Of a DNA stretch of 32,180 bases, positions 9,836 through 21,119 are shown piece after piece (the first letter of the stretch is position 1; every line of letters begins with the position of its first letter). The translations under genes were made by a program, and so were the position numbers. Source of the DNA: Pseudomonadota bacterium (GTDB lineage Bacteria > Pseudomonadota > Gammaproteobacteria > Xanthomonadales > Xanthomonadaceae); NCBI GenBank assembly GCA_963205445.1, contig CAUJJG010000031.1:1-32180 (forward strand). The letters are read 5' to 3'. The notes under the pieces were generated by a model. That model saw nothing but the letters and a program-made list of their open reading frames with translations, had not been told where the DNA came from and did no database searches.

Positions 9836-10651
9836 TCAACGGCAGTTGGTGAAATGACCCGCTTTGCGTGCCGCTTCCATGACGGGGATCAAGCCGTACG
9901 CTCGCGCCTGCAGCTCACGCAGCCGCGATGCCGGATCTGGATGGGTAGACAGCCATTCAGGGGAACGGCCACCGCCCGCGGCAGCCATGTTGCGCCACAG
10001 GGACACAGCCCCTTCGGGATCGAAACCGGCTTTGGCCATCAACGCCTGTCCCACCACGTCGGCTTCGGTTTCCTGGGCCCTTGAGTTGGGCAACAGGAAG
10101 GCACCCTGCAGCAGCGCTCCGCCCAGCTGGCCCGTGGTTTGCTGGGCAGCCTCCCCATAGCGCGCGCCCGCCACTGCCCCCGCCACTCCCAAGCCCGTCT
10201 GGGCCAACAGCTGGCGAGTGATGCGCTCATCGTGGTGGCGGGACAGCACGTGGCCAATCTCATGCGCGATTACGCCAGCCAGCTGATCCTGGTCTCGCGC
10301 CACTTTGAAAATGCCCGTGTAAACGCCGATCTTCCCGCCCGGCAGGGCCCAGGCATTGGCTTCGGCATTCTCGAACAGGGCAAACTCCCAAGGCGTCTGG
10401 CGTGCTTGTGGCGGCAGCTGGGCCACCACCGCATCGACCACGCAGGCCACATAGGCCAGTTGCTTCGAATCCTTGACAAGCGGCCCTTGCTTGCGGGCTT
10501 CGGTGAATGCCTGCAGGCCCATTTGCTGCAGTTGGGCCTGCGAGACCGCACCCACGTATTGGGTGCGCCCGGTTGGCGACGTGGTGGTCGCACAAGCCAC
10601 CAGCACGGCAGCGATGACGCTTGCGATCAGGATGCGCGTTGGCGTTGCCAT
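9836..10651 (-). CDS. M48 family metallopeptidase, lipoprotein-like
   Basis: HEIGHVLSRHHDERI (HExxH), ETEADVVGQALMAKAGFDP, N-terminal signal with LVACATTT lipobox. Confidence 0.9.
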   Translation of the reverse strand: MATPTRILIASVIAAVLVACATTTSPTGRTQYVGAVSQAQLQQMGLQAFTEARKQGPLVKDSKQLAYVACVVDAVVAQLPPQARQTPWEFALFENAEANAWALPGGKIGVYTGIFKVARDQDQLAGVIAHEIGHVLSRHHDERITRQLLAQTGLGVAGAVAGARYGEAAQQTTGQLGGALLQGAFLLPNSRAQETEADVVGQALMAKAGFDPEGAVSLWRNMAAAGGGRSPEWLSTHPDPASRLRELQARAYGLIPVMEAARKAGHFTNCR

Positions 10652-10670
10652 GCGTTGCCGCTCCCCGTGG

Positions 10671-13160
<2,490 letters not shown>

Positions 13161-13223
13161 TCAGGCGCGTCAAGACACGTTGGCGATTGGGGTGGACAGT
13201 ATAGCAACCCACTGGCACCCCCT

Positions 13224-14309
13224 TCATGCCTGCTGCCGTAGCACCCCATGTTCCACGTGAAACATCGCGATATTCCCTTGCCCACCCAACAAACCCGGGG
13301 GGGGGCTGGTACCCGTGACCAAGATCTGGGCCCCTGTTTCCTGCAGGACTTCAGCCAAGCAGGCCTGATGGCGGCTATCCAGTTCTGACCCCAAGTCATC
13401 CAGTTGCAGCAAGGGCCAAGTGCCCCGCTCCTGCGCAATCTGCCCTGCCTGCGCCAACAACAGTGCAAGCGCCAGCTGCTTGGCCTGGCCTCGAGACAGG
13501 CATTCCCGCCCAGGAAGACCCGACAGTTGGATGCGCAGATCGGCACGATGCGGCCCTACGCTGGTGTAGCCCAGCCCCTGGTCCCGATCCCGACCCAACA
13601 GCAAGGCATCCCGCAGCGCGAGCTCCTTGCGCCGCCATCCGGGGGCCAAATCGAGCGCAAGCCCGTTGGCTGCCGGCAACAGGCGCTGGACCAGCGGGCC
13701 AAGCGCGTTCGCCAACTGGGTTACATGTGTTTCACGAAGGTGGGTGAGGGCCTCACCGGAGTTGGATAGCTCCACCTCCCAAGCATCGAGCTGGGTTGCA
13801 GCACCACCGGAGCGCAGCAAGGCATTCCGTTGCTTCAGGGCGCGGGCATAGCGGCGCCACAACGGCATGAATGCATGTTCCACGTGAAACATGCCCCAAT
13901 CCAGATAGCGCCGGCGCACCTCACTGCTGCCATCCACCAGCGCGTGGCTGCCGGGTTCGAAACTGACCACCGCCACGGCCTGGCAAAGCGCGCTCAACTG
14001 CGTGACAGTGGCACCATCCATTCGCGCTTCCCAGCGGCTGCCCGCATGCCGAAGCCCAATGCGACGCAGTCCGCCATCAGGAAGTGTCCATTCCGTGAAC
14101 ACTTGCAAGTCAGCCTGTCCGCTGCGGATCAATCCGTCCCGCACGCGCCCACGAAAGCTTCGACCATGCGCCAACAGATGCAGGGCTTCCAGCAACGTGG
14201 TCTTGCCGCTGCCGTTTTCACCCGTGATGAGGTTGAAACCGGGTTGCGGTTGAAACGCGACCTCGGAAAAACAGCGGAAATCATGCAGGTGCAGGCGGCG
14301 GATCATCAT
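13224..14309 (-). CDS. recF: DNA replication/repair protein RecF
   Basis: LHLHDFRCFSEVAFQPQPGFNLITGENGSGKTTLLEALHLLAHGRSFR (Walker A), SRGQAKQLALALLLAQ signature; between dnaN and gyrB. Confidence 0.96.
   Translation of the reverse strand: MMIRRLHLHDFRCFSEVAFQPQPGFNLITGENGSGKTTLLEALHLLAHGRSFRGRVRDGLIRSGQADLQVFTEWTLPDGGLRRIGLRHAGSRWEARMDGATVTQLSALCQAVAVVSFEPGSHALVDGSSEVRRRYLDWGMFHVEHAFMPLWRRYARALKQRNALLRSGGAATQLDAWEVELSNSGEALTHLRETHVTQLANALGPLVQRLLPAANGLALDLAPGWRRKELALRDALLLGRDRDQGLGYTSVGPHRADLRIQLSGLPGRECLSRGQAKQLALALLLAQAGQIAQERGTWPLLQLDDLGSELDSRHQACLAEVLQETGAQILVTGTSPPPGLLGGQGNIAMFHVEHGVLRQQA
13249..13264. promoter_or_regulatory. parS-type centromere site, copy 1 (inside 3' end of recF)
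   Basis: TGTTCCACGTGAAACA matches consensus TGTTnCACGTGAAACA at every fixed position. Confidence 0.85.
13876..13891. promoter_or_regulatory. parS-type centromere site, copy 2 (inside recF)
   Basis: TGTTCCACGTGAAACA, identical to copies 1 and 3. Confidence 0.85.
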
Positions 14310-14337
14310 GCCGGATGCCCAAGAGAGGGGACAAGAA

Positions 14338-14361
14338 AACGCCCGGTGGGAACCGGGCGTT
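14338..14361 (-). terminator. Rho-independent terminator between dnaN and recF
   Basis: aacgcccggt-ggga-accgggcgtt: 10-bp perfect stem; minus-strand transcript continues TTTTCTTGT after the stem. Confidence 0.7.
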
Positions 14362-14369
14362 GCAAGGGA

Positions 14370-14385
14370 TGTTCCACGTGAAACA
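14370..14385. promoter_or_regulatory. parS-type centromere site, copy 3 (dnaN-recF intergenic)
   Basis: TGTTCCACGTGAAACA, identical to copies 1 and 2. Confidence 0.88.
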
Positions 14386-14394
14386 TGGCTTGTG

Positions 14395-15495
14395 TCAGAG
14401 CCGCAACGGCATCACCACGTGGCGGGCATGTTGGCTTTCCGCGCCACGCACCAAAGCCGAAGAATTGGCGTCACGCAACTGAATGATGACAAATTCGTCG
14501 CGAAGCGAGGTCAACGCTTCCAGCAAGTAGGTGACATTGAACCCAATTGCCAGGGCGTCCACGCGCGTTTCTGCTTCCAGTTCTTCCTGTGCTTCTTCCT
14601 GCTCCGGGTTGTGGGCACTGATGCGCAGCAGATCCGGGGCAATTTCAATGCGCACACCCCGGTATTTTTCGTTGGAGAGGATGGAAGCACGCTGCAACGC
14701 GGCGCGCAGGGCTTCACGATCCACCTTCACTTCACGGTCCGCGCCAATCGGGATCACTGCTTCGTAATCGGGGAACTTGCCATCGATCAACTTGCTGGTG
14801 AAGGTCACGTCATCCCGCTTGACCCGGATGTGGCTTTTCCCGATCTCCAGCGCAAGTGACCTGTCGCCGCCCTCCAGCAAGCGCTGCAGCTCCTGCACAC
14901 CCTTGCGCGGCACGATGATCTGGCGCTTTCCGCCGTGCGCTTCCGACAAGGTGGTTTCGCAGAGCGAGAGGCGATGCCCGTCGGTGGCAACACAGCGAAG
15001 GCTGTCTTCACGCAGATCAAACAGCAGGCCGTTCAAGTAATAACGCACGTCCTGTTGCGCCATGGCGAAGGCCGTGCGTTCCAGAAGCTCCTTCAACGCC
15101 GCTTCCAACACCGTCACACGCTCACTGGCATCGACATCATCCAGTGACGGGAAATCGTTGGCGGGCAGGCTTGCAAGGCTGAAGCGGCTACGCCCGGCCT
15201 GTACCGTGACCTTTTCCCCGTTCTGGCTGACTTGTACGCGGCTGCCGTCCGGAAGCGCGCGAACGATTTCGAAGAACTTTCTGGCGGGAATGGTGGCTTC
15301 ACCGTCCTGCGCATCATCCACGGCGGTACGCGCCACCATTTCGACTTCCAGATCGGTGCCTGTCAACGCCAATTGACCGTCTTGAACACGGACCAGCAGG
15401 TTGGCAAGAACCGGCAGGGTGTGCCGGCGTTCGACGACGTTGACCACCTGCGCCAATGGCTTGAGCAGGACTTCGCGTTGGAGGGAAAACCGCAT
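14395..15495 (-). CDS. dnaN: DNA polymerase III subunit beta (sliding clamp)
   Basis: MRFSLQREVLLKPLAQVVNVVERRHTLPVLANLLV; C-terminal ALVRGAESQHARHVVMPLRL; between dnaA and recF. Confidence 0.97.
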   Translation of the reverse strand: MRFSLQREVLLKPLAQVVNVVERRHTLPVLANLLVRVQDGQLALTGTDLEVEMVARTAVDDAQDGEATIPARKFFEIVRALPDGSRVQVSQNGEKVTVQAGRSRFSLASLPANDFPSLDDVDASERVTVLEAALKELLERTAFAMAQQDVRYYLNGLLFDLREDSLRCVATDGHRLSLCETTLSEAHGGKRQIIVPRKGVQELQRLLEGGDRSLALEIGKSHIRVKRDDVTFTSKLIDGKFPDYEAVIPIGADREVKVDREALRAALQRASILSNEKYRGVRIEIAPDLLRISAHNPEQEEAQEELEAETRVDALAIGFNVTYLLEALTSLRDEFVIIQLRDANSSALVRGAESQHARHVVMPLRL

Positions 15496-15746
15496 GAGGA
15501 CCCCTTGCCCTGGTTGGTAGCGGGAGCGTCAAAGGCAACGGCTCCTGCTTTTGAGAGATGTATAAAGCTATGAAAATGGTGGTGCTGGTGTTGCCAAAAT
15601 TCCGGTATAACTTGCTTATGCTGTTGATTTAATTGCTTTTTTTATTTTTTAACTAGGTTGGAAAAACTGGCTGGCGCTTTGTACAAGTTGTGGATGGATT
15701 TTGCGGTGAAAAACAGTTCACGTGTTGTCCACAGCGTATCCCGAGG
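15496..15746. other. oriC: Candidate chromosomal replication origin (oriC), dnaA-dnaN intergenic region
   Basis: Strongly AT-rich core (about 15600-15655: ctgttgatttaattgctttttttattttttaacta) in a GC-rich window; DnaA-box-like TTGTCCACA at 15725-15733 (8/9) and CCATCCACA (minus, 15689-15697, 7/9); position between dnaA and dnaN. Confidence 0.65.
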
Positions 15747-17093
15747 TCACTCACTGAGTTTGCGGATCAGCTTCTCCCAATCCTCATGCAGCTTGCCATC
15801 CCCTTCCATCAGCTGGCGGATCTGGCGGCAGGCATGCAGGACGGTGGTGTGGTCGCGCCCATCGAAGGCGGCGCCGATTTCAGGCAGGCTGTGTTCGGTC
15901 AGCTCTTTGGCCAAGGCCATGGCGACTTGGCGAGGACGTGCCAGCGAGCGAGTGCGCTTGGGTCCCAGCATCTCCCTCAGTTGAAGGCCGTAGTAGTCTG
16001 CCACGGCCTTTTGGATGTTGGCGATGCTGATGGCCTGCTGCTGGGCCCGCCAGAGATCCCGCAGGGTTTCCTGCGCGAATTCAATGGTCACCGGGCGTCC
16101 CAGCAAGCCCGCTTGGGCCGTGAGCTTGTTGATGGCGCCTTCCAGCTCGCGCACATTGCTGCGCATCTTCTTGGCGATCAGTTGGGCAACTTCATCAGGG
16201 ACTGCGGCGCCGCGTTCGCGGGCCTTGGCCAGCACGATCTGGGCGCGGGTCTCGAAATCCGGGGGGTCGATGGCCACCGACAGGCCCCAACCCAGACGTG
16301 ATTTCAGGCGCGGCTCAAGCCCGTCCACTTCGCGTGGATAGCGGTCGCAGGTCAGGATGATCTGCTGCCTGCCATCGAACAGGGTGTTGAAGGTGTGGAA
16401 AAACTCTTCCTGGGTACGGTCCTTGCCCGCGAAGAACTGGATGTCGTCGATCAACAGCGCATCGATGCCGATGAACTGCCGCTTGAAGGCCTCCATGCCG
16501 CCACTGCTTTTGTCATACAGGGCCTTGGTGAAGGCGTTCATGAACTGCTCGGAACGCAGGTACATGACTTTGGCATCGGGGTTGACAACCCGCATCTGGT
16601 TGCCGGCGGCAAACATCAGGTGGGTCTTGCCAAGGCCGGTGCCGCCGTAGAGCAGCAAAGGGTTGTGGGCGCGGTCGCCGGGCTTGAGCGCGGCGTGCCA
16701 GGCTGCCGCACGGGCAAGTTGGTTGCTGCGGCCTTCCACGAAGTTGTCGAAGGTGTAGTGCGCGTCGACATTGCCCTGGAACGGGGCGGCCGACGGGGCG
16801 GGCGCCTTGCTGCGAGGCGACTGCGTGGCCGTTGTGGCGGTTGCGGTCGTGCTGCGCTGCGGAGCGCCGATGTCCAGATAGACGTTGCTGGCCTCCCCGC
16901 CGAAGTGGCGAGCCAATTCGCGGATGCGCGGGAGGAAGCGAAGCTGCACTTCGTCGCGGACAAAGGCATTGGGGGCGTACAGCACGAGGTCGCTTTCACG
17001 GCGATCGGCTTGCAAGGGTTTGAGCCAAGTACGCACGTCTTCCTGTGGATATTCTGTTTCGAGGCGTTGCAGGCAGGCGGGCCAAAGGTGCAT
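15747..17093 (-). CDS. dnaA: Chromosomal replication initiator protein DnaA
   Basis: [22 protein letters not shown] (Walker A), [24 protein letters not shown], domain [46 protein letters not shown]. Start at 17093 ([28 protein letters not shown]) preferred over 17177. Confidence 0.96.
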   Translation of the reverse strand: MHLWPACLQRLETEYPQEDVRTWLKPLQADRRESDLVLYAPNAFVRDEVQLRFLPRIRELARHFGGEASNVYLDIGAPQRSTTATATTATQSPRSKAPAPSAAPFQGNVDAHYTFDNFVEGRSNQLARAAAWHAALKPGDRAHNPLLLYGGTGLGKTHLMFAAGNQMRVVNPDAKVMYLRSEQFMNAFTKALYDKSSGGMEAFKRQFIGIDALLIDDIQFFAGKDRTQEEFFHTFNTLFDGRQQIILTCDRYPREVDGLEPRLKSRLGWGLSVAIDPPDFETRAQIVLAKARERGAAVPDEVAQLIAKKMRSNVRELEGAINKLTAQAGLLGRPVTIEFAQETLRDLWRAQQQAISIANIQKAVADYYGLQLREMLGPKRTRSLARPRQVAMALAKELTEHSLPEIGAAFDGRDHTTVLHACRQIRQLMEGDGKLHEDWEKLIRKLSE

Positions 17094-17144
17094 GGGGCGG
17101 AGGGATCCAGAAAACGAACGACGGCCGGATGGGAACCCGACCGC

Positions 17145-17153
17145 TGTGGATAA
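17145..17153 (-). promoter_or_regulatory. Perfect DnaA box upstream of dnaA
   Basis: tgtggataa on plus = TTATCCACA on minus, 52 bp upstream of the dnaA start. Confidence 0.7.
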
Positions 17154-17232
17154 GAGGGGAGTGAGGCAGGTTACCACCGCGGCCGGATGCGGCCAAACGT
17201 GGCGGCTTCAATTTGTCGATTGCAGCAAAGGC

Positions 17233-17261
17233 TTGCATGGGGCAGTCTGACGGGCTATCAT
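17233..17261 (+). promoter_or_regulatory. Predicted sigma70 promoter of rpmH-rnpA-yidC
   Basis: TTGCAT - 17 nt - TATCAT, about 40 nt upstream of rpmH. Confidence 0.55.
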
Positions 17262-17301
17262 CGAAAGTCTTTTCCGTTGAAACAAAGCAAGCAGGCCCGC
17301 C

Positions 17302-17442
17302 ATGGCGACCAAGCGCACTTACCAGCCCAGCAACCTCAAGCGCAAGCGTGATCACGGCTTCCGCGCCCGCATGGCAACCGCCGATGGCCGCAAGGTCCTG
17401 GCGCGTCGTCGTGCCAAGGGCCGTCGCCGTCTGACTGTCTGA
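17302..17442 (+). CDS. rpmH: 50S ribosomal protein L34 (46 aa; absent from ORF track)
   Basis: Translation [46 protein letters not shown]. Confidence 0.97.
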   Translation: MATKRTYQPSNLKRKRDHGFRARMATADGRKVLARRRAKGRRRLTV

Positions 17443-17483
17443 CCCTCGGGTCAGCTGCGCTTCCGGCCATCGGCCGGGCCGCA

Positions 17484-17999
17484 ATGAAGTTGCCAGCGAT
17501 GAACAACACGCCGGTATCCGAACAGGGTGCCGGCGTCGTTGCGTCTGTTCTGTCGACGCGGCAACGCTTCCCAGCTTCCGCCAGGGTTCGGGCCAAGGCG
17601 GAGTTCGCCCGCGTCTTCGATGCTGGCCGCCGAACCGCCGAGCCGCGCCTGGCCTTGCATTGGTTGGAAGACCAAGCGTCGCCACGGCTTGGGTTGGCGG
17701 TTTCGCGCAAGGTGGATAAGCGCGCGGTGGGCCGCAACCGAATCAAGCGCGCATTGCGGGAAGCGTTTCGCAGGCAGCGCCATGCCCTGCGCGGTGGCGC
17801 CTATGTGGTCGTGGCGCGCGTGGCGGCTGCCCAAACCGATGCCTTGGCGCTGCAAACCGCCTTTGAACACTTGTTGACGCGGGCTGGCGCATTGCCGCGG
17901 CCAGCCATGGCCGGCACAATGCCGCCCGCCGATACCCATCTTCCCGCCTCTGGCGCGCCCGCAAGCGCAGCCGGCCCAACGGAATCGCCTGTCCGATGA
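17484..17999 (+). CDS. rnpA: Ribonuclease P protein component
   Basis: LGLAVSRKVDKRAVGRNRIKRALREAFR is the RnpA RNR signature; follows rpmH. Start may be 17484 or 17499. Confidence 0.93.
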   Translation: MKLPAMNNTPVSEQGAGVVASVLSTRQRFPASARVRAKAEFARVFDAGRRTAEPRLALHWLEDQASPRLGLAVSRKVDKRAVGRNRIKRALREAFRRQRHALRGGAYVVVARVAAAQTDALALQTAFEHLLTRAGALPRPAMAGTMPPADTHLPASGAPASAAGPTESPVR

Positions 18000-19642
18000 A
18001 CCAGATTCGCACCTTCCTCCTGATTGCTTGGCTGATGCTGGCGTTCCTGCTGTGGCAGGAATGGGGCAAGGAGCAGTTGGCGTCCGCGCAACCGGCAGCC
18101 ACGCTGCCTGCATCCCCGCAAGCGGCTGCAGGGGGCGTTCCGGTGGCGGGCGTGCCCACGACCGCGGTACCGCAGGCCGGCAGCGCGCCGCAGGCCGTGG
18201 TGCATCAAGCCGCGGCCAAGGTGCGCTTGCGCAACGATGTGCTGACTCTCGAACTCGACGGGCGCAACCTGACCCACGCGGAGCTGGCGGGGTATCGGCA
18301 GTCCACTGCCGCGGGCAGCAACGCCGTGGTGCTGTTCGATACCGATCCAAGCCGGCTCTACATGGCCGAGGCGATTTGGCGGGCAAACGATGGTGCCGAA
18401 CTGATCTTGCAGCCGCAGGATGATGCGCGCGACATCCGCTTGGCCGATGGCGCCGCCAGCGTCCAGGCGCGGTTCGTGGCTACTGCCGCCAATGGCATGC
18501 AGCTGCAGCGTACCGTCACCCTTGCCCGCGGCAGTTACGCCGTCCAGGTCAAGGATGTGCTGGCCAACCGCGGCACGGCGGCCTGGACAGGTGACATCGA
18601 ACGCCGCTTGGAGCGCGTTCCCCCCGTGGTAAAGACCGGCTTCACCAACCCGGAATCGTTCAGCCTGAACGGTGCGGCGTGGTACAGCCCGGAAGAAAAG
18701 TACGAGAAGCGCAAGTATCCGGATTTCGTCGAGGATGGCCCGCTCAACCAGCAAGTCACCGGTGGTTGGGTGGCCCTGTCCCAGCACTATTTCCTGGGTG
18801 CCTGGGTGCCGCAGAAGGATCAGGCCGCGTTGTTCACGCTGGGAGCGCGGGGCAACCAGTACAGCATCGCGGCCCGCGGCCCGCAGGTGACCCTGGCACC
18901 GGGCCAGACGTTCAGCAGCACGGCCACCCTGTGGGTGGGGCCCAAGTTGGCCGACAAGCTGGATGACACGGCAACCGGCCTGGGCTTGGCAATGGACTAT
19001 GGGATGTTCACCGTGCTGTCCAAGCCGATCCACTGGCTGTTGATGCAGCTGCACAAGCTCACCCACAACTGGGGCTGGGCGATCGTGTTGCTGGTGGTGC
19101 TGATCAAGCTGGTGCTGTACCCGCTGTCGGCGGCGCAGTACAAGTCGATGGCGAAGATGCGCAAGTTCCAGCCGCGCATCCAGCAGCTGAAAGAGCGCTA
19201 CGGCGACGACAAGCAGAAGTTCCAGATGGCGATGCTGGACCTGTACAAGAAAGAGAAGATCAACCCGGCCGGCGGCTGCCTGCCGATCTTCATCCAGATG
19301 CCGGTGTTTCTGGCGTTGTATTACGTGTTGCTGGAAGCCGTGGAACTGCGCCAGGCGCCGTGGATCCTGGGCTGGGTCAGTGACCTGACCGCGCGCGACC
19401 CGTTCTTCATCCTGCCGGTGCTCAACGGCGTGGTGATGTGGCTGACCCAGAAGATGTCGCCGATGGTCGGCATGGACCCGATGCAGCAAAAGATGATGCA
19501 GATGATGCCGCTGGTGATGGCGGTGATGTTTGCGTTTTTCCCAGCCGGTCTGGTGCTGTACTGGGTGACCAACGGCGCGTTGGGCATGGCCCAGCAGTGG
19601 TGGAACATGAAACGCTTTGCCGAGGAGCCGTCGCAGGCTTGA
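17996..19642 (+). CDS. yidC: Membrane protein insertase YidC
   Basis: N-terminal TM plus periplasmic domain; HNWGWAIVLLVVLIKLVLYPLSAAQYKSMAKMRKFQPRIQQLKERYGDDKQKFQMAMLDLYKKEKINPAGGCLPIFIQMPVFLALYYVL. Confidence 0.97.
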   Translation: MNQIRTFLLIAWLMLAFLLWQEWGKEQLASAQPAATLPASPQAAAGGVPVAGVPTTAVPQAGSAPQAVVHQAAAKVRLRNDVLTLELDGRNLTHAELAGYRQSTAAGSNAVVLFDTDPSRLYMAEAIWRANDGAELILQPQDDARDIRLADGAASVQARFVATAANGMQLQRTVTLARGSYAVQVKDVLANRGTAAWTGDIERRLERVPPVVKTGFTNPESFSLNGAAWYSPEEKYEKRKYPDFVEDGPLNQQVTGGWVALSQHYFLGAWVPQKDQAALFTLGARGNQYSIAARGPQVTLAPGQTFSSTATLWVGPKLADKLDDTATGLGLAMDYGMFTVLSKPIHWLLMQLHKLTHNWGWAIVLLVVLIKLVLYPLSAAQYKSMAKMRKFQPRIQQLKERYGDDKQKFQMAMLDLYKKEKINPAGGCLPIFIQMPVFLALYYVLLEAVELRQAPWILGWVSDLTARDPFFILPVLNGVVMWLTQKMSPMVGMDPMQQKMMQMMPLVMAVMFAFFPAGLVLYWVTNGALGMAQQWWNMKRFAEEPSQA

Positions 19643-19702
19643 GCCGTTGCCGCAGGCATGTCATCGCCATGATGCGGCGGGCAAACGTGTCATCCTCCCA
19701 CG

Positions 19703-21031
19703 ATGCCTGACACCGTCACCATCGTCGCGATCGCCACTGCCGCCGGAGAGGGCGGGGTGGGCATCGTGCGGTTGTCCGGGCCGCAGGCGCGCCACATCGG
19801 GGAGCGCATCTGCGGCAAGCCGTTGGGGGTTCGGTCGGCCCGGTATGCGCGTTTCGCGGACGCCGACGGCACCCTCCTCGACGACGGCATCGCCCTGTAC
19901 TTCGCCGCACCGGCCAGCTTCACCGGTGAGGATGTGGTGGAACTGCAGGCCCATGGCAGCCCCGTGCTGTTGCGCGAGCTGGTGGCCCGGTGCGTGGCGT
20001 TGGGCGCACGCCAAGCAGCACCTGGCGAGTTCAGCCAGCGGGCGTTCCTCAACGGCAAACTGGATTTGGCGCAGGCCGAGGCCGTTGCCGACCTGATCAC
20101 CGCCACCGACCTGCGTGCGGCGCGTGCGGCGCGGCGTTCGCTGGATGGGGTGTTCTCGCAGCAGACGGAAGCGCTCATGGCCCAGGTGCTGGCGATCCGC
20201 GTGCACGTGGAGGCCACGATCGATTTTGCGGACGAGCCACTGGAGACCTTGGGTGGGGCGCTGCTGCGGCGTCGCTTGGAGGAGACGCGAACGGCGCTTG
20301 CAGACCTGCGTGCGGCAGCTGAGCGAGGTCAGAAACTGCGGGACGGCCTGCATGTGGTGCTGGTGGGCCCACCCAACGCCGGCAAGAGCTCCCTGCTCAA
20401 TGCCTTGGCCGGCACTGACCGGGCCATCGTCACCGAGATCGCCGGCACCACCCGCGACCTGCTGCAGGAAACCGTGCGCATCGACGGGGTGGAGCTGACC
20501 TTGGTGGACACCGCCGGCCTGCGGCCGTCGGAGGACCGCATCGAGGCCGAAGGCATGCGCCGGGCGCGTGTTGAATTGACCCGTGCCGACCTGGCCCTGG
20601 CGGTGCTGGATGCCCGCGACCCGGAAGCGGGGCGTGGGGCGTTGGTCGATGACCTCGATGGCGTGCCGGCGGTGCTGTGGTTGCACAACAAGGCGGACCT
20701 GCTGGCGCAGCCGATGTCACTGGCAGACGATGCCTTGGCGATTTCCGCCAAAACCGGCGCAGGCTTGGCCGATTTGCATGCGCGATTGCATGCATTGGCC
20801 GGTGGCATGGGCGGCGAAGGTGCGTTCACCGCACGTGCGCGCCACGTGCATGCACTGGCGCAGGCGCAGGAATGGTTGCAACAGGCAGCGGATGAACTGG
20901 CGCATGAGCGCCTGGAGCTGGCGGCGGAAGGCTTGGTCCGGGCCCATGATGCCTTGGGGGAAATCGGTGGGCGGGTTGATGCAGACCGGCTACTGGGTCA
21001 CATTTTCTCGACGTTTTGCGTCGGAAAATGA
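19703..21031 (+). CDS. mnmE: tRNA uridine-5-carboxymethylaminomethyl(34) synthesis GTPase MnmE
   Basis: [44 protein letters not shown]-terminal STFCVGK. Confidence 0.97.
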   Translation: MPDTVTIVAIATAAGEGGVGIVRLSGPQARHIGERICGKPLGVRSARYARFADADGTLLDDGIALYFAAPASFTGEDVVELQAHGSPVLLRELVARCVALGARQAAPGEFSQRAFLNGKLDLAQAEAVADLITATDLRAARAARRSLDGVFSQQTEALMAQVLAIRVHVEATIDFADEPLETLGGALLRRRLEETRTALADLRAAAERGQKLRDGLHVVLVGPPNAGKSSLLNALAGTDRAIVTEIAGTTRDLLQETVRIDGVELTLVDTAGLRPSEDRIEAEGMRRARVELTRADLALAVLDARDPEAGRGALVDDLDGVPAVLWLHNKADLLAQPMSLADDALAISAKTGAGLADLHARLHALAGGMGGEGAFTARARHVHALAQAQEWLQQAADELAHERLELAAEGLVRAHDALGEIGGRVDADRLLGHIFSTFCVGK

Positions 21032-21119
21032 GCATGGGTCACACGGGGGCTTGACAAAAAAGCCGCCGTGCCGCGTGCTATCGTCGGCTGAAATGTGCAT
21101 GAACTAAGGGGGAGGCACA

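Noticed and set aside
15713-15728. Core TTCACGTG in the oriC region resembling a fourth parS
   Set aside because: Only the central bases match the parS consensus; outer positions mismatch on both sides.
21051-21084. TTGACA ... TATCGT upstream of the TonB-domain gene as a promoter
   Set aside because: Spacer is 22 nt, too long for a normal sigma70 promoter.
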